Positions 23,771 through 34,922 of a DNA stretch of 63,807 bases are shown here, piece by piece; the first letter of the stretch is position 1; each line of letters begins with the position of its first letter. A model generated the notes under the pieces. That model saw nothing but the letters and a program-made list of their open reading frames with translations, was not told the DNA's origin and did no database searches. The position numbers and the translations under genes are program-made. The DNA lies in assembly GCA_002270565.1 (NCBI GenBank), contig NQMI01000200.1, positions 1-63,807 on the forward strand. The letters are read 5' to 3'. Source of the stretch: Stenocarpella maydis. Taxonomy: Eukaryota; Ascomycota; Sordariomycetes; Diaporthales; Diaporthaceae.

Positions 23771-26700
23771 ATGAAGGAAACTTCACCTGACGAACCGCAT
23801 ATACATCGCCTTCGTTCTTGGGCACAATCCAAAGTTCATGGCGGCAACCGTAGCACGGCGAGACGACCGACTCCCACCTCAACCCCGGACCTGCTTCCCA
23901 TAACTAACAACCACCCCACAAACCGCACCTCCTCGAGCAGTCGCGATGGCAGCCCCAGTGGCCATGCCGTCCTCCACCCTCCCAACCCTCATGACGGCCC
24001 CGGCCTCGGCCCCGGCCTCGGCCCCGGCAACACCTCCTCCTCAACAGACAAGGCGCCGCATAACGGCCCTGGAGGAGGTCTGTCTGCCTCTGCATCTCCG
24101 CAAGCTTCACGGAAGGGGTCTCAGTTAGATTCCGGGCCCCCCTCCCAGAACGAAAAACAAAAGCCACAAGACAACGGGCCAGACGCCCGAGATGCAGAGA
24201 CCACGCGCGACGCAGAGGAACACCCAAACGTCCTCAGGCGCTTCGTCCTCGTCTTTAGGAAGATCCTCTTCCACAGCTGGATCAACCTGCTGCTGGTCTT
24301 CGTCCCCGTCGGCATCGCCGTCAACTTCGTGCCTGGCATGAGCCCCGGTGTGATCTTTGCCATGAATGCCATCGCCATCATCCCGCTCGCAGGCCTCCTC
24401 AGCCATGCCACAGAGACTGTCGCACACCGCTTCGGCGACGCCATTGGTGCCCTGATGAACATCACCTTTGGCAACGCTGTGGAACTTATCATCTTGTACG
24501 TGATTGCACGACATGTGCCCGCGGTGCTGCCGCCTGGCTGGGAGTCGATGGCCTTTTGCCGTCCTGCTCTTTGCCACTGGGGGACACGAACTCGACCTTC
24601 TCCCGGCCAGCCAGCGCCCGATGTAGAACTCGTGCACGGTTGCTAACAACGTCTACAGCATGTATGTCCGCCTTGCTAAAGTGACCAAGACAAGAAGCAG
24701 AAGAGAGAAGCCCTCTGATAAGGGCGTTATCAAATCAAATCGAGTCTCCATATCCTTGACCCATGAGTGCCCACCCGCCAGTCCCGGCCGCTGTTTCTGA
24801 GCGCGTGCCTGTGGGCCGTCCATAATCTTGCTCACTAACATTCCCTGTCCATCGCTACAGCATTGCTCTTGTAAAAGTAAGTCTCGGGCTCCTCTGCACC
24901 ATCTCATTCGCGTGCGGCCACGGCTAACGGTCCTCGTCAGGATGAAATCCGCATTGTGCAAGCCTCCCTCCTGGGCTCCATCCTGGCGAACCTGCTGCTC
25001 ATTCTGGGCATGTGCTTCGTCCTGGGAGGCCTACGCTTCCGCGAGCAGGTAACATAAACCCTCCAAAATTCCTCGAATCCTTTGGTATACTAACCACCCC
25101 GCTGGCAGATCTATAACAGCACCGTGACGCAGATGAGCGCTTGTCTCCTAAGCCTGAGTGTCATCAGTCTCGTCCTGCCGGTTTGTCCTGCCATCACCTC
25201 GTTTCATCGCCTCACCCAATTAAGTAGTGTCTTTAGACTGCCTTCCACGCCTCATTCAGCGACAACGACAAAGCAGACGCGCAATCCCTCAAGATCAGCC
25301 GGGGTACTAGCGTGGTAAGTTGGCTGGAACTTAGCTCCCCATACAGCCGCTGACAGTCATGGATCCTCACTAGGTTTTACTCTTGGTGTACATCATATAT
25401 CTGGTCTTCCAGCTCAAGTCTCATGCCTACATGTATGAGTCGACACCACAAGATGTAATCGATGCGGAATCCACCCCCGGCCCGGCGGTCGCATGGTTCG
25501 ACTCGTCTAGCTCCGATGACAGCTCCTCGTCGTCCTCGGATTCGGATTCCTCAGGGCACTCGAGAGACACCGTTTCCAAGCGTGTGAAGCGCATGGTACG
25601 TCATGGCCGCCGTCGCAAGTCCAGTGTCGCCTCGATGGATACGGTGGAGACTGCACAGACCGGCCCACATCGGAGTACACCGTCCATCGGGACGGCGGCC
25701 AGCCCCACCAACGAGGATGGGCCACCCGGGGAGCATCAACCCCGGCCGGGCGTTTTCGGCAGGACAATCTCATTCGAGGGCGACGAGTCCGCCATCGAAG
25801 ACGAAAGACCCCATCGCCGCCACCGTAGGAAGTACCACAAACGTTCCAAGCGCGATCGCAAGTACAACAGGAAGCACCGCTCTCATACTCACGGCACAAA
25901 TAGCCCGGCTGAAGAGACAATCCACGAGAGCCCGGAACACGTAGAGAAGATGGCCACCCCGGGCGAGCCGCGTCGCGTGGACTTTGCCGTAGATGCGATC
26001 CCTGGAGACTCTCAGGGCACAGCTGGAGAGCCTGCCTTGGTCAGGAGACCATTCGATGCCCTCCTGTTGCTGAAGCCCACGGCTAAGAGCCTGGCTCCGA
26101 CTGTTTTCTCCCAGCAGGTCCACCAGATGGGAATGTCTGCAGCAGTCACGGGTCCGATCCCCCGCGTCCGGTACGGTATCCGCAGGACGAACTCACTTCC
26201 TGGCCGTCTCAATACGGAACTCCGCCCGCCTGGAGCGATGCTGCCGTCTCAGATCCCGGCCAGGGCCCTGCCCACGATTGTTGCAGCCGAAGATTCGGCC
26301 GAGGACCCCTACGCGGATGACCTGTCCCGGACGAGCGCTGTCATCTTGTTGCTCACCTCGACTGGCCTTGTAGCCCTGTGTGCCGAGTTCATGGTCGACT
26401 CGATCAACGGGCTCGTCGCGAGCAGCTCAATCAGCGAGGCCTTTATCGGCCTCATTGTCCTGCCCATTGTGGGCAACGCAGCCGAGCACGTGACGGCCAT
26501 CACCGTCGCCATGAAGAACAAGATGGACCTCGCCATCGGTGTTGCCGTCGGCAGCTCGATCCAGATCGCCCTCTTCATCACGCCGCTGACGGTCATCCTG
26601 GGCTGGATCATGCAGAAGGAGATGACGCTGTACTTTACGCTCTTCGAGACGGTGTGCCTGTTCGTGTCGGCCTTTATCGCGAACTTCCTGGTGCTCGACG

Positions 26701-26807
26701 GCCGCAGCAACTACCTGGAAGGTGCGCTGCTGTGTACTACATACGTCATCATTGCTCTGGCGGCGTTCTTCTACCCCAACGCCCAAGATGCCAGCGTCTG
26801 GGGTTAG
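23771..26807 (+). CDS. CAX-family Ca2+(cation)/H+ exchanger, VCX1-like
   Basis: Vacuolar-type antiporter that moves Ca2+ or Mn2+ into the vacuole in exchange for protons. Proposed exons are 23771-24495, 24659-24661 (3 nt), 24861-24876 (16 nt), 24941-25048, 25109-25180, 25237-25314 and 25374-26807, giving 811 aa. The N-terminal 150 residues are a hydrophilic Gly/Pro/Ser-rich tail, then membrane segments start at ILFHSWINLLLVFVPVGIAV. The two CAX alpha-repeats are visible as MNITFGNAVELII and LPIVGNAAEHVTAI. Between the two halves is a long cytosolic insert of about 300 residues with an acidic serine run (25495-25560) and a basic RRHRRKYHKRSKRDRK stretch. The last four membrane helices end in AAFFYPNAQDASVWG. 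The 3-nt exon restores a residue that I expect in the first repeat; without it the frame is still open and one residue shorter. Confidence 0.92.
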
Positions 26808-27621
26808 TCGCCCCAGCACTGAAGATGCCAGCCGGTATCTTGAGTTGGTCGGGAGGAACATGGCTCCACAAGCGGGTGAGCAAGGGAGGAGATGATGGAA
26901 ATGCAATAAGTATAACATGGTGTCTGGACAGTTGCTACGTTTATGCTGTGACGGCCAGATTGATCCCGCCAGCCACGGTTTTGTTTGGGCTTGCGCAGCG
27001 CAGAGAATTTTTATTTTTATTTTTTATTGCCTCTTCTTTTTATTTCCGTCTCTCTTTTGGAACTGAACAGATGTCCAACTCATCTGGGATGAAGAATGGA
27101 CAGGCCGGAATGTGACCCGACTGTTGGGCTGCTATTTATCGATTGATACATAAAAAATCCAACTGAAGTCGCTCTCTAATTGCTCGATATCCTTGTACTT
27201 GGAAGTTAGATGTGTGGCTGCGCACTGAACGGTGGCAAAGTGACTCCATTTGTCCAGGAATCATTAGCGCTCCGGCGAGCCTCCGTGAGGATTAGCTTGG
27301 CGACGTTGGTGTTGGCACAGCCTCTCCCGCCTTCACTCATCACTTCAAAGAGCATCGTCATCGGCTCGGGCTGCCTCAACTCCCAGCTCGCTCACACTGT
27401 CTGCCGTGTTCATCAGTTTGTCGCAGGGTGTCAGCCAGTGAGTCAGGAAATAATTGCTGGAATATAGGGTTTACGTATCTGGCCGCGCAGCACTCAAACC
27501 TGAAACAAACATTGTCCGTTGTTTTGGCTCACTCAATTCATCAGCGTCTGTCCATCTTCTGTCAACCACACGAACCACCACAACCAGCTCCCTCGGGCGT
27601 GTTCCAAGCTCCACATCAACC
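26808..27621. other. intergenic, 3' flank and SPRY-gene promoter
   Basis: About 800 bases. A T-rich stretch at about 27008-27060 may lie in the 3' UTR of the exchanger gene. Pyrimidine- and CA-rich sequence precedes the next start. No other gene seen. Confidence 0.55.
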
Positions 27622-28952
27622 ATGGGCTTCACTTCTTCACTCAAGTCCAACAACCCCTTCCGCCACTCGTCCAACAGCAACAACAACAACAACGTGGACG
27701 ACGTGCCCCCGCCCGCAGGCCCACCGCCCTCATACGCCGGCGCCGGATCCGGACCGGGGCCAGGAGACTACGCCCCGCCCCCGGGGCCCCCTCCGTCCTA
27801 CGGCCACCGGCAGCACCAGGGCCCCAGCGATGACTTTGCGCCGCCGCCCGGCCCGCCTCCCCCCTCGCAGCACCAGCAGCAGCAGCCCCCGCCCCAGCAC
27901 AACTGGCAGGAGGCCGTCCCGGACACGTCGGGGTTCCCGCCCCCGCCCGACATCTTCTCGGGCTGGGACGACTCCCCCGCGACCAACGCGTCGCCGGACC
28001 AGGCCGAGGCGGGCGAGGCCTGGTGCAGGCGGTTCCCGCTCTCCCCGCCGCTGGACCTCAGCCGGGCGGAGCACGCCGGGCTGAGGAGCCGCCCCGGGGT
28101 CGTGCCGCGGCTCATTGCCCCGCCGCCGGCTGTGTTTGCAGGCAGCCTGGCGCAGTCTCCCGAGAGGTCCGGCAGCTGGGCGCTGAGGACGGACAAGAGG
28201 GGCGGGGACTGCTGTGTCGTCGGGTACCCGCACGTGTACCTCGTGCAGAGGGACAGCCCGCTCGCGACGGGGAGGCCGGCGACGGTGTACTTTGAGTGCC
28301 ACGTGCGGGAGCTCGGGAGGGATGCCGGGCTCGCGGTTGGGTTCTCGGCGCTGCCTTACCCGCCCTTCCGGTGAGTTGTCGCCACTTGCCTCATGGTTGG
28401 TTTTTGCCAGGCTATGGCTTTTTCAGGATCCGGCGGGCCAGAGGAGGCACTTGATATCCGTCTCCCTTCCTCCCGCCCGAGCACGGGGGCTGCTTCTCCA
28501 ATGTTCTCCTGGTGGCTAACTATACAAATCACAGAATGCCAGGTTGGCACCGAGGGAGCCTGGCCGTCCACGGGGACGACGGGCACAAGTTCGTCAACGA
28601 CCGGTGGGGAGGCAAGGACTTCACGGCGCCCTTCAACAAGGGCGAGGTCGTGGGCATCGGCATGACCTTCTCCCCCGGCGCGGGCTCCACGACAGCATCG
28701 TCGTCGTCCTCCTCGTCGGAGAAGAAGGGAGGGGCGGCGGCGGGCACGGTCATCGAGACCGAGGTCTTCTTCACGCGGAACGGCAGGCTGGACGGGCGCT
28801 GGGACCTGCACGAGTCCCTCGACGCCGAGACGGACCTGCCCGTCACGGGCCTCGAGGGGTACCACGACCTGGCCGTCGCGGTCGGGACGTTCGGGAAGGT
28901 CGCGGCCGAGGTGGTGCTGGACCCGAGGGGGTGGGCCTACAAGCCTTACTAG
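27622..28952 (+). CDS. SPRY-domain protein with proline-rich N terminus
   Basis: Two exons, 27622-28370 and 28535-28952, give 388 aa; the 164-nt intron has donor GTGAGT, branch GGCTAAC and acceptor ACAG, phase 2. Residues 1-125 are low-complexity (poly-Asn, then repeated PPPGPPPSY blocks rich in Gln and Pro), followed by PPDIFSGWDDSPATNASP. The rest is a SPRY/B30.2-type beta-sandwich, seen in VYFECHVREL, GLAVGFSALPYPPFRMPGW, the phrase SLAVHGDDGHKF, and ETEVFFTRNGRL. SPRY domains bind partner peptides; in yeast, Ssh4/Ear1 use one to recruit the Rsp5 ubiquitin ligase, and the PPPSY motifs here are PY-like. No membrane segment is found, unlike Ssh4/Ear1. An adaptor role is an inference. Confidence 0.85.
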
Positions 28953-30350
28953 TTGCCGCCCGCGGTGCGTGTGTGTGTTCTCTTCCAGGGGGTGGGTAAG
29001 GGAAGGGGACGCGGGTTTCTTTTTTGTTGCTACTCCGCTGGGGAGGCGATCAACTGAGTGGGGGGGGGGAGGGGGGCGTTTCCTAGCTGTTGGATTATAT
29101 ATGTGTGTTTACCAGGGGAATATGGTCTCGAAAGACAGACATTGCTTGACGATATGCGGACGAGTACTTACGATTACCCGCAAGGAATAATCCAACATGA
29201 CAAGTTTGGGCCCGACCTGAACCCGACATGCTTCACGAAATGCCAAATATCTGATACGCTAGAAACATATATTAGCCCGAGGTGTCCACGCACAACCGTC
29301 TGGCATTCTCTCTGCGCCGACTTTCACAGGAGCACCGGTCTACCAAACCCCAGCCTACTTCTGCCGACGACCTTGCCGGCTTACGAAAGCCCACCCAAGC
29401 CCAATTCAGGCGTGTCAACTTCAGTGGCACCTTACATCCCACCCCTCGCATGACAGGCCACCACCACCTGGTGTTGCCTGTCCCATGGACGATTCTCCGC
29501 CACCCATCCGGTTCTGCGAGGGGGTCTAAGGGCCCGTGGGGAAGCAAAAAGGACCCGGACATGGGTTTTACCCCCACGAGGAGAAGGTCCGGGGTGATAT
29601 TGCTATTGCGCCGCGTCAATCTGCAAAGAGACGGGCTTGGTGAGCGAGGTATGGCCCCTATGCGCAACGCTCGCCAGGCTTCCACCTCACGCGCCTCCCG
29701 CTCCTTCGTCTCAGATTACCCGCGATAGGTTACCAGATCCACACCCCCTCCCTTCTCGCGCGCCTGCTTCGCCAGCCACGACTGACAGGCGAATGCACCC
29801 GCAGCACCCCTACACCACGTCAACGTCACCGTTGCACGGTGGCCGTCGCGGACCTGTACGCCCGCGGCACAGAAACACCCGTGTCGGCGTGACAGACGTC
29901 GTGGCTGTGCTCGTTCGTCCGGCCCCGGTGTCCCACGGGCGACTGGGTGCTGACCGCGGACTCGTATGCTCAGAACCTCGCGGATGCGGGTGGGACGCTT
30001 GAGAATGCCGAGGGTGGTGGGTTTAATGTGGATTATAGTGCGAGAGCCTTACTTGAAACGTGTGAACGGGACCGTTGGGCTCGCGGGTGGTGGGTCGGTT
30101 ACGCCCGGAGTGCAGAGTTGAGGATCACGCAGGGGAGCGGGCATTTCGACGTGGAGTCGCCAAGAGGATGGCTTGGAGTTAAAATGGTGGATGTACCGAG
30201 GATGCAAGGAGACGACTATAGACCACATGTTGGCCATGTCTGTCACAATGGCTTCATTTGCATGCCCGAAGTTGGGTCAGCTGTATCGGACCAGAGCCCT
30301 GCCGTACTGTACCTTCGATATGTTTTGTGAGAATACGCCCCGAGACATGC
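28953..30350. other. intergenic, convergent 3' ends
   Basis: About 1.4 kb between the SPRY gene and the end of ROK1. It has a G-rich run at about 29060-29077. Short frames on both strands show no family features. A string at 29930-30050 (GDWVLTADSYAQNL) superficially recalls a protease motif but has no supporting context. Confidence 0.5.
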
Positions 30351-32411
30351 TCAGGCATTCTTCCTCTTTCGGCTCTCCCTGATGGCCTCTCTCCGGTTGT
30401 GCTCCTTCCTCCTCTCCCAGGCACTCTTCGAGGTAATCTTTGCAGCCCCGGTCCTTCTGGTCTCCACACCCCTGGTCTTGAGCCTCTTCTTATCCTCCTT
30501 CTTCACGTTGGGTAATGCGTCCAGCAGTGCCCTCAGGACCCTCGACTCCTCTTTGCCCGCTTGCTTCTCGCTCATCGCAATAACATTTGCAAACGTCTTG
30601 ATGTACGGCATGTCGTCCTTTGTGTAGAGCGTCACCGCCACACCACCCTCACGGCCCGCCCGACCAGTCCGTCCAGCCCGGTGCACGTACGCTGCAGCGC
30701 TCGTGGGGACATCATAGTTGACCACGCCATTGACGCCTGCGAAGTCAACTCCTCGCGCCAGCACGTCCGTCGTGATGAGCACCCAGATCTCGCCGAGGCG
30801 GAAACGGCGCATGATGTTGGAGCGGACAGAATCTGACAGCGACGAGTGGAGCACGGCGATGCGAGCTGAACCACCTGCCTGGGTCGGAATGTCATATTTC
30901 AGCTCGTCGTGCAGAGCAGTGGCACGTTCGATCGTCTGGGTGAACACGATGAATGGCGGCCGGAGAGATGGGCCCTGCTCAGACCCTGAGACGGGATGGA
31001 GAAGCTGGCGCAGGGCATATAGTTTGCCGGGCTCCGTGGCCGTGTACGTGAGCTTGTGTGTCACATTCGGCACCGCTGTGTCCTTTAGTCCAACCACCAA
31101 GCGGATGAGCGGCTTCGGTGCGGTGTCCCGCCGTTTGTAATGAGCTTTTAGCTGCTCCGTGGCGATGGTTTCAATGTTGGACCCCATGGTCGCGGACCAG
31201 AAAGTAAGGTGCAGTCCTGGGTTTGTGCACGCCTGCCAGATACCGATGGTCTGGTCCCGAAAGAGTTCGTCCAGGAGTACGTCAGCCTCGTCTAGAATCA
31301 GAGACCTGACAGACGAGACAGTCCGCTTCGACTCGCCCCTATTGAGGAAGTTGAGCAGCAGCATCGGCGTAGTCACGAGTATGTCGGCCTTCGTAACAGG
31401 CTTGGTTGAGCTGTCTTCGTCTCCGTCCTTGTCGCTCCCTGACTCTGAGTCTTCCTCCTCGCTGTCCTCGGAAGACCCGTCTCCGCTTTCCTTCTCCTCG
31501 GTCTCGGTGGTCCCCTCCTCAGTAATTATTCGCATTCCTTTTCTCATAATCGCTACCTTGACACCCGTACCTGCGGTCAGCTTGAGGCCCTCGTTGTGTA
31601 TCTGATTCGCCAGCTCGCGTGTTGGCGCTACTATGATGGCTTCCAAGTTGTGTGCCTTGCGCTCCCCTGAAGCAGCCCGCCTCTTCATTATGCTGTTTAT
31701 GGCAGGGATCAAGAAGCTGATAGTCTTTCCGCTGCCGGTGGGAGCCACTCCCATGAAGTCGACCGATTCAGCGGGTATATCCTCACCCAAGGCATCCCCA
31801 AGGGCCCGCGCGGGGTCAAGCAGCAGAGGCAGGCCAGCCATCTGTACCTCGGTGGGTTCCCGGTATCCTTGGGCATCAATGTTTTCGGCCAGTCGCGACG
31901 AGATGTTGTAGGTTGATCTCAGCTCGCCGAATTTCTGCAGTGGCTGCGGGTATAACTGTCTCTTTTCTGGTTTGACCTCCTTGGCCGATGCCTTTGCCTT
32001 CTTCTTGCTCTTCTTGACCTTGGACTTCTCCTCAGCTCCTGCTGATAGAAGCGTAAACTTGAGTCTGTGCGACCGCAAGATCTGCTTGCATTCGTCCTCG
32101 TCCAAGAGCCTCGCTTTCGGTGGCAACTTGGGCTTCCGCGCCGGCTGGGGCTGCGCGGAGGCTTTCTTGGTGGGTTTAGTCGAGTCCCTGGGCGCAAAGA
32201 AGTCCAGACTGCTTGCATCGCCGTCGTCGTCGCTTTCGTCGTCTCCGTCCTGCTCTGCCCATTTCCTCTTGGTGCCATTCGTTGTTCCGACCTCGTCATG
32301 GTAAAGTTGTGCGTTCGCTCGGCTCCCAGCTGAGGGTAGGGTTCCTCCAGGCGCCGACTTGGCTCCCTTCCTCACAGTCGTGCCGAGCGACAGGGCCCTG
32401 AAGATATCCAT
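30351..32411 (-). CDS. ROK1: ATP-dependent RNA helicase ROK1 (DDX52 type)
   Basis: DEAD-box RNA helicase of the nucleolus that acts in 18S rRNA processing and early 40S ribosome assembly. A single exon of 686 aa, starting MDIFRALSLG as in other Rok1 proteins. The motifs appear in order: Q-motif region GYREPTEVQMAGLPLLL, motif I APTGSGKT, Ia APTRELANQ, motif II LDEAD, motif III SAT, motif V TTDVLARGVDF, and motif VI HRAGRTGRAGREG. A basic/acidic N-terminal region of about 150 residues precedes the core. There is an acidic Glu/Ser/Asp insert of about 50 residues between motif Ia and the TTP block, a region where Rok1 orthologs vary. The C terminus is strongly basic. It is divergent from the Clr5-domain gene, with 420 bp between the starts. 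Confidence 0.95.
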   Translation of the reverse strand: MDIFRALSLGTTVRKGAKSAPGGTLPSAGSRANAQLYHDEVGTTNGTKRKWAEQDGDDESDDDGDASSLDFFAPRDSTKPTKKASAQPQPARKPKLPPKARLLDEDECKQILRSHRLKFTLLSAGAEEKSKVKKSKKKAKASAKEVKPEKRQLYPQPLQKFGELRSTYNISSRLAENIDAQGYREPTEVQMAGLPLLLDPARALGDALGEDIPAESVDFMGVAPTGSGKTISFLIPAINSIMKRRAASGERKAHNLEAIIVAPTRELANQIHNEGLKLTAGTGVKVAIMRKGMRIITEEGTTETEEKESGDGSSEDSEEEDSESGSDKDGDEDSSTKPVTKADILVTTPMLLLNFLNRGESKRTVSSVRSLILDEADVLLDELFRDQTIGIWQACTNPGLHLTFWSATMGSNIETIATEQLKAHYKRRDTAPKPLIRLVVGLKDTAVPNVTHKLTYTATEPGKLYALRQLLHPVSGSEQGPSLRPPFIVFTQTIERATALHDELKYDIPTQAGGSARIAVLHSSLSDSVRSNIMRRFRLGEIWVLITTDVLARGVDFAGVNGVVNYDVPTSAAAYVHRAGRTGRAGREGGVAVTLYTKDDMPYIKTFANVIAMSEKQAGKEESRVLRALLDALPNVKKEDKKRLKTRGVETRRTGAAKITSKSAWERRKEHNRREAIRESRKRKNA

Positions 32412-32831
32412 AGCGGGCAGTGGATGGCCTCGCGGGGAGCCTGCAGATGGAATCGGATGCCCTCTTTTTTTTGTGTGTGTTGTTTTGTATAGAGTTGTTG
32501 TATCGCAGCCAGGGACGCGGTCTGACCAGAAGCAGGGGGATCAAGAGGCGTGGATGAGCTGCTCCAACATTGACAGCAACATCTTGCAGGGGGCCCGTCC
32601 TTGGTCGGTAGGGAGATGTTGCAATGTTTGGTCCCGCGCCTGCCAGAGGAAATCGAGAAATTTCGAGCAGCTGTCGCCTATCGATAAGCGCTGAGCCAGC
32701 CGTATCGCAGCTGGCAGCGGAGCGGGTCTGCAGCGGTGCCAAGTCTGGACGGCGGGAAAGACCTGGTGTGCAAGTCCAAGTCCAGGCTCACCGATCCGCA
32801 TCCGAACATCAAGGCCCCGCCCAGTCCACAC
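32412..32831. promoter_or_regulatory. shared divergent promoter region
   Basis: These 420 bases separate the ATGs of ROK1 (minus) and the Clr5-domain gene (plus). The part next to ROK1 has a T-rich stretch near 32465-32490. No TATA box that I would trust is seen. Co-regulation is possible but not shown. Confidence 0.4.
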
Positions 32832-34922
32832 ATGCTATTGAAACACACGATGGTGTACGACTGGGAAGTACATAGAGGCACCCTGAGCAGGCTTTACGTG
32901 GACGAGAAACGATCCGTCGAAGACATCATCTCATACATGCGGACAAACCACAGCTTTGCACCAAGGTACGTTTCCTCCCCACGGGCTACGATGGGCTCAC
33001 GTCCAGACTGCTCCGAAGCGTCTTGTCCCCCGCCGTAGAGCCTCGCCCCGGCACCAGGCACCCCCCACCCCCCTCCAGGCTCCGCAGCTCCGGGTCTGGT
33101 CGTGCCGGAGCCGCTACTCCGTGTTTGGACACCCGCTCATCTCCGGCTTTCACTCCCTGCCGTACTGACATTGTCGGCACGTTTCAGCAAACGCGCATAT
33201 CAGGCTCAGTTCCGACGGTGGGAGTTCCCCTCAAAACACGCCCCGGCTCTCAAAAATGAGCCGCTTGTCGCCCGCGTCAAGGAGCTATGGGAGCGCAACC
33301 TCTCCCAGGCTGAGATGCTGCGCATCCTGAACGAGGAGGATGGGTACCACATCAAGTCCCGCGAGCTGAACCGCGTGCGTAGCATGCATAGGTGGCTGCT
33401 TCGCGTGCCTAGCGCCAAGAACAAAGACAGCGCCAACACGTCACCGCAAGCTGGTGCCGGCCAGGGTGAGGAGGATGATGGAGATCACGAGTACCAGATG
33501 GCCATGCAACCCCCACCATATGGCCTTCCTAGCATGCCGGACCTCGCGTCCCAACTCAAGGAGGAGCGCCACCGAAAAATGCAGGCTGAATCTGCAGAAC
33601 GTTGGGCGGCCAAGAAACGGCGGCGGCGCACGAGGCAATATGCTGGGATGCCTGCTGATCCACCTGGACCTCCACGCTTCCCGTCCGAAACGACACTCGG
33701 CGAGAGTCAGGTGATCCTCGGGCTTGACAAAGAAGCCTACACGGCTGTCAGGGACAAGTTCCAGTCACTCTGCGAGGCCGCGGGGATCACCAAGAAGTCA
33801 GTGGCTGGTCCTGAAGCATGGGAATCTGTGAAACAGAGCCTGATTGGCGAATCTCAGCCGCTACAGAGCGCCTTCTGGGTCAGCAAGGGGGACCTGGATA
33901 GGGAGAAGCTCGCGCTGGATGTCATATGCGGCGATGTCACCAAGCGCATGCGGTCTGGTGGCGAGAAAGACATGTTGCTAGCCGAGGCAAAGAACACCCT
34001 GGGTCTAAACCCAGAAGAGTCCAGGCAAGTGCGTTCAGCATTTTACGAGATCCTACAGGCGGATGGCTTCACTTCAAAAGTAGCCATGGGTCCCCAGCGC
34101 TGGAGGGAGCTCAAGCAGAAGTGGATCGACGAGTCCGATCTGCTGCGGAAAATATTGAGCAGGCTTGACGACGCACAGAGCCACGAAATGAAGACGAGGG
34201 CCTTGGAGGCGCTGGCAAGAGACGTTATGAAGCGCCTGAGGGATGACCAAAGCCGGGGCAGGAGTGCTAAACAGACCAGAGCTAGGTCTTCCGAAGGGCC
34301 TCCGGTGGGTGAAGATTATCATGAAGATGCTGCCGTCATGGACAACACCGGCGGGGATCCCTCCGGATTCGATTCCCAGATGCTTGTTCCGCCCGGCGCT
34401 GATGACCGCCAACACGGGCACGCCCACACGGGTCGTCTAATGTCCGAACAACACATCCTTGCCCCACAGATGAGCCTGCAAGTACCCATGGGTTCCGGCC
34501 TTGGGCCATCAATGATCCTCGATCCAAATGCCCAAAACCCGTTTGTCAACCCCCATCAACAGTTCCTCACGGGACCATCGCCTCTGGAAGCTCCGTCACC
34601 CTTCGACCCGGCGCCCCCGGGTGTTTTCCCTATCGCAAACACCGGGCCTAGGCCGGTCTATCTTCAGCTGGTGAGCCCGGGAAACATCGACCCGAATTCC
34701 GGACCCGCCATCGTGTTCCTCACCTCGCAGTCGCTGGATGAACTCCGCCAGATCGCCGAACAAAGGGTCCCGGGTTCGACGTGTGTAAGAATTGAAGGGC
34801 TTTTCAAGATTCCGCTGATGCCGGGACAGTATATCCCAGTTGAAATCGACAACGATGGCCATTTCAGTGCGTACCTCTCACAGGTGCGAACGCCCTCCTT
34901 CAATGTCCGGTTGGAATTCTAG
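32832..34922 (+). CDS. Clr5-domain protein with internal duplication
   Basis: Exons 32832-32965 and 33188-34922, 622 aa; the 222-nt intron uses donor GTACGT and acceptor TTTCAG, phase 2, and falls inside the Clr5 domain. That domain reads DWEVHRGTLSRLYVDEKRS ... NHSFAPSKRAYQAQFRRWEF at residues 8-60, a helix-turn-helix-like fungal domain found at the N terminus of many ascomycete proteins. Residues 75-110 add another helical segment (LVARVKELWERNLSQAEML). A basic coiled stretch (AERWAAKKRRRRTRQ) could be a nuclear signal. Two copies of a repeat of about 90 residues follow, each starting LGL and containing GP..W..K. The last 100 residues form a separate folded domain after a Pro-rich linker. 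DNA binding is likely but unproven. The start is 32832 or 32850; the frame is open further upstream without an ATG. Confidence 0.82.

Noticed and set aside
29930..30050. String GDWVLTADSYAQNL that recalls a serine-protease WVLTAAHC block
   Set aside because: No histidine or cysteine follows, the frame is short, and no other protease motif is near.
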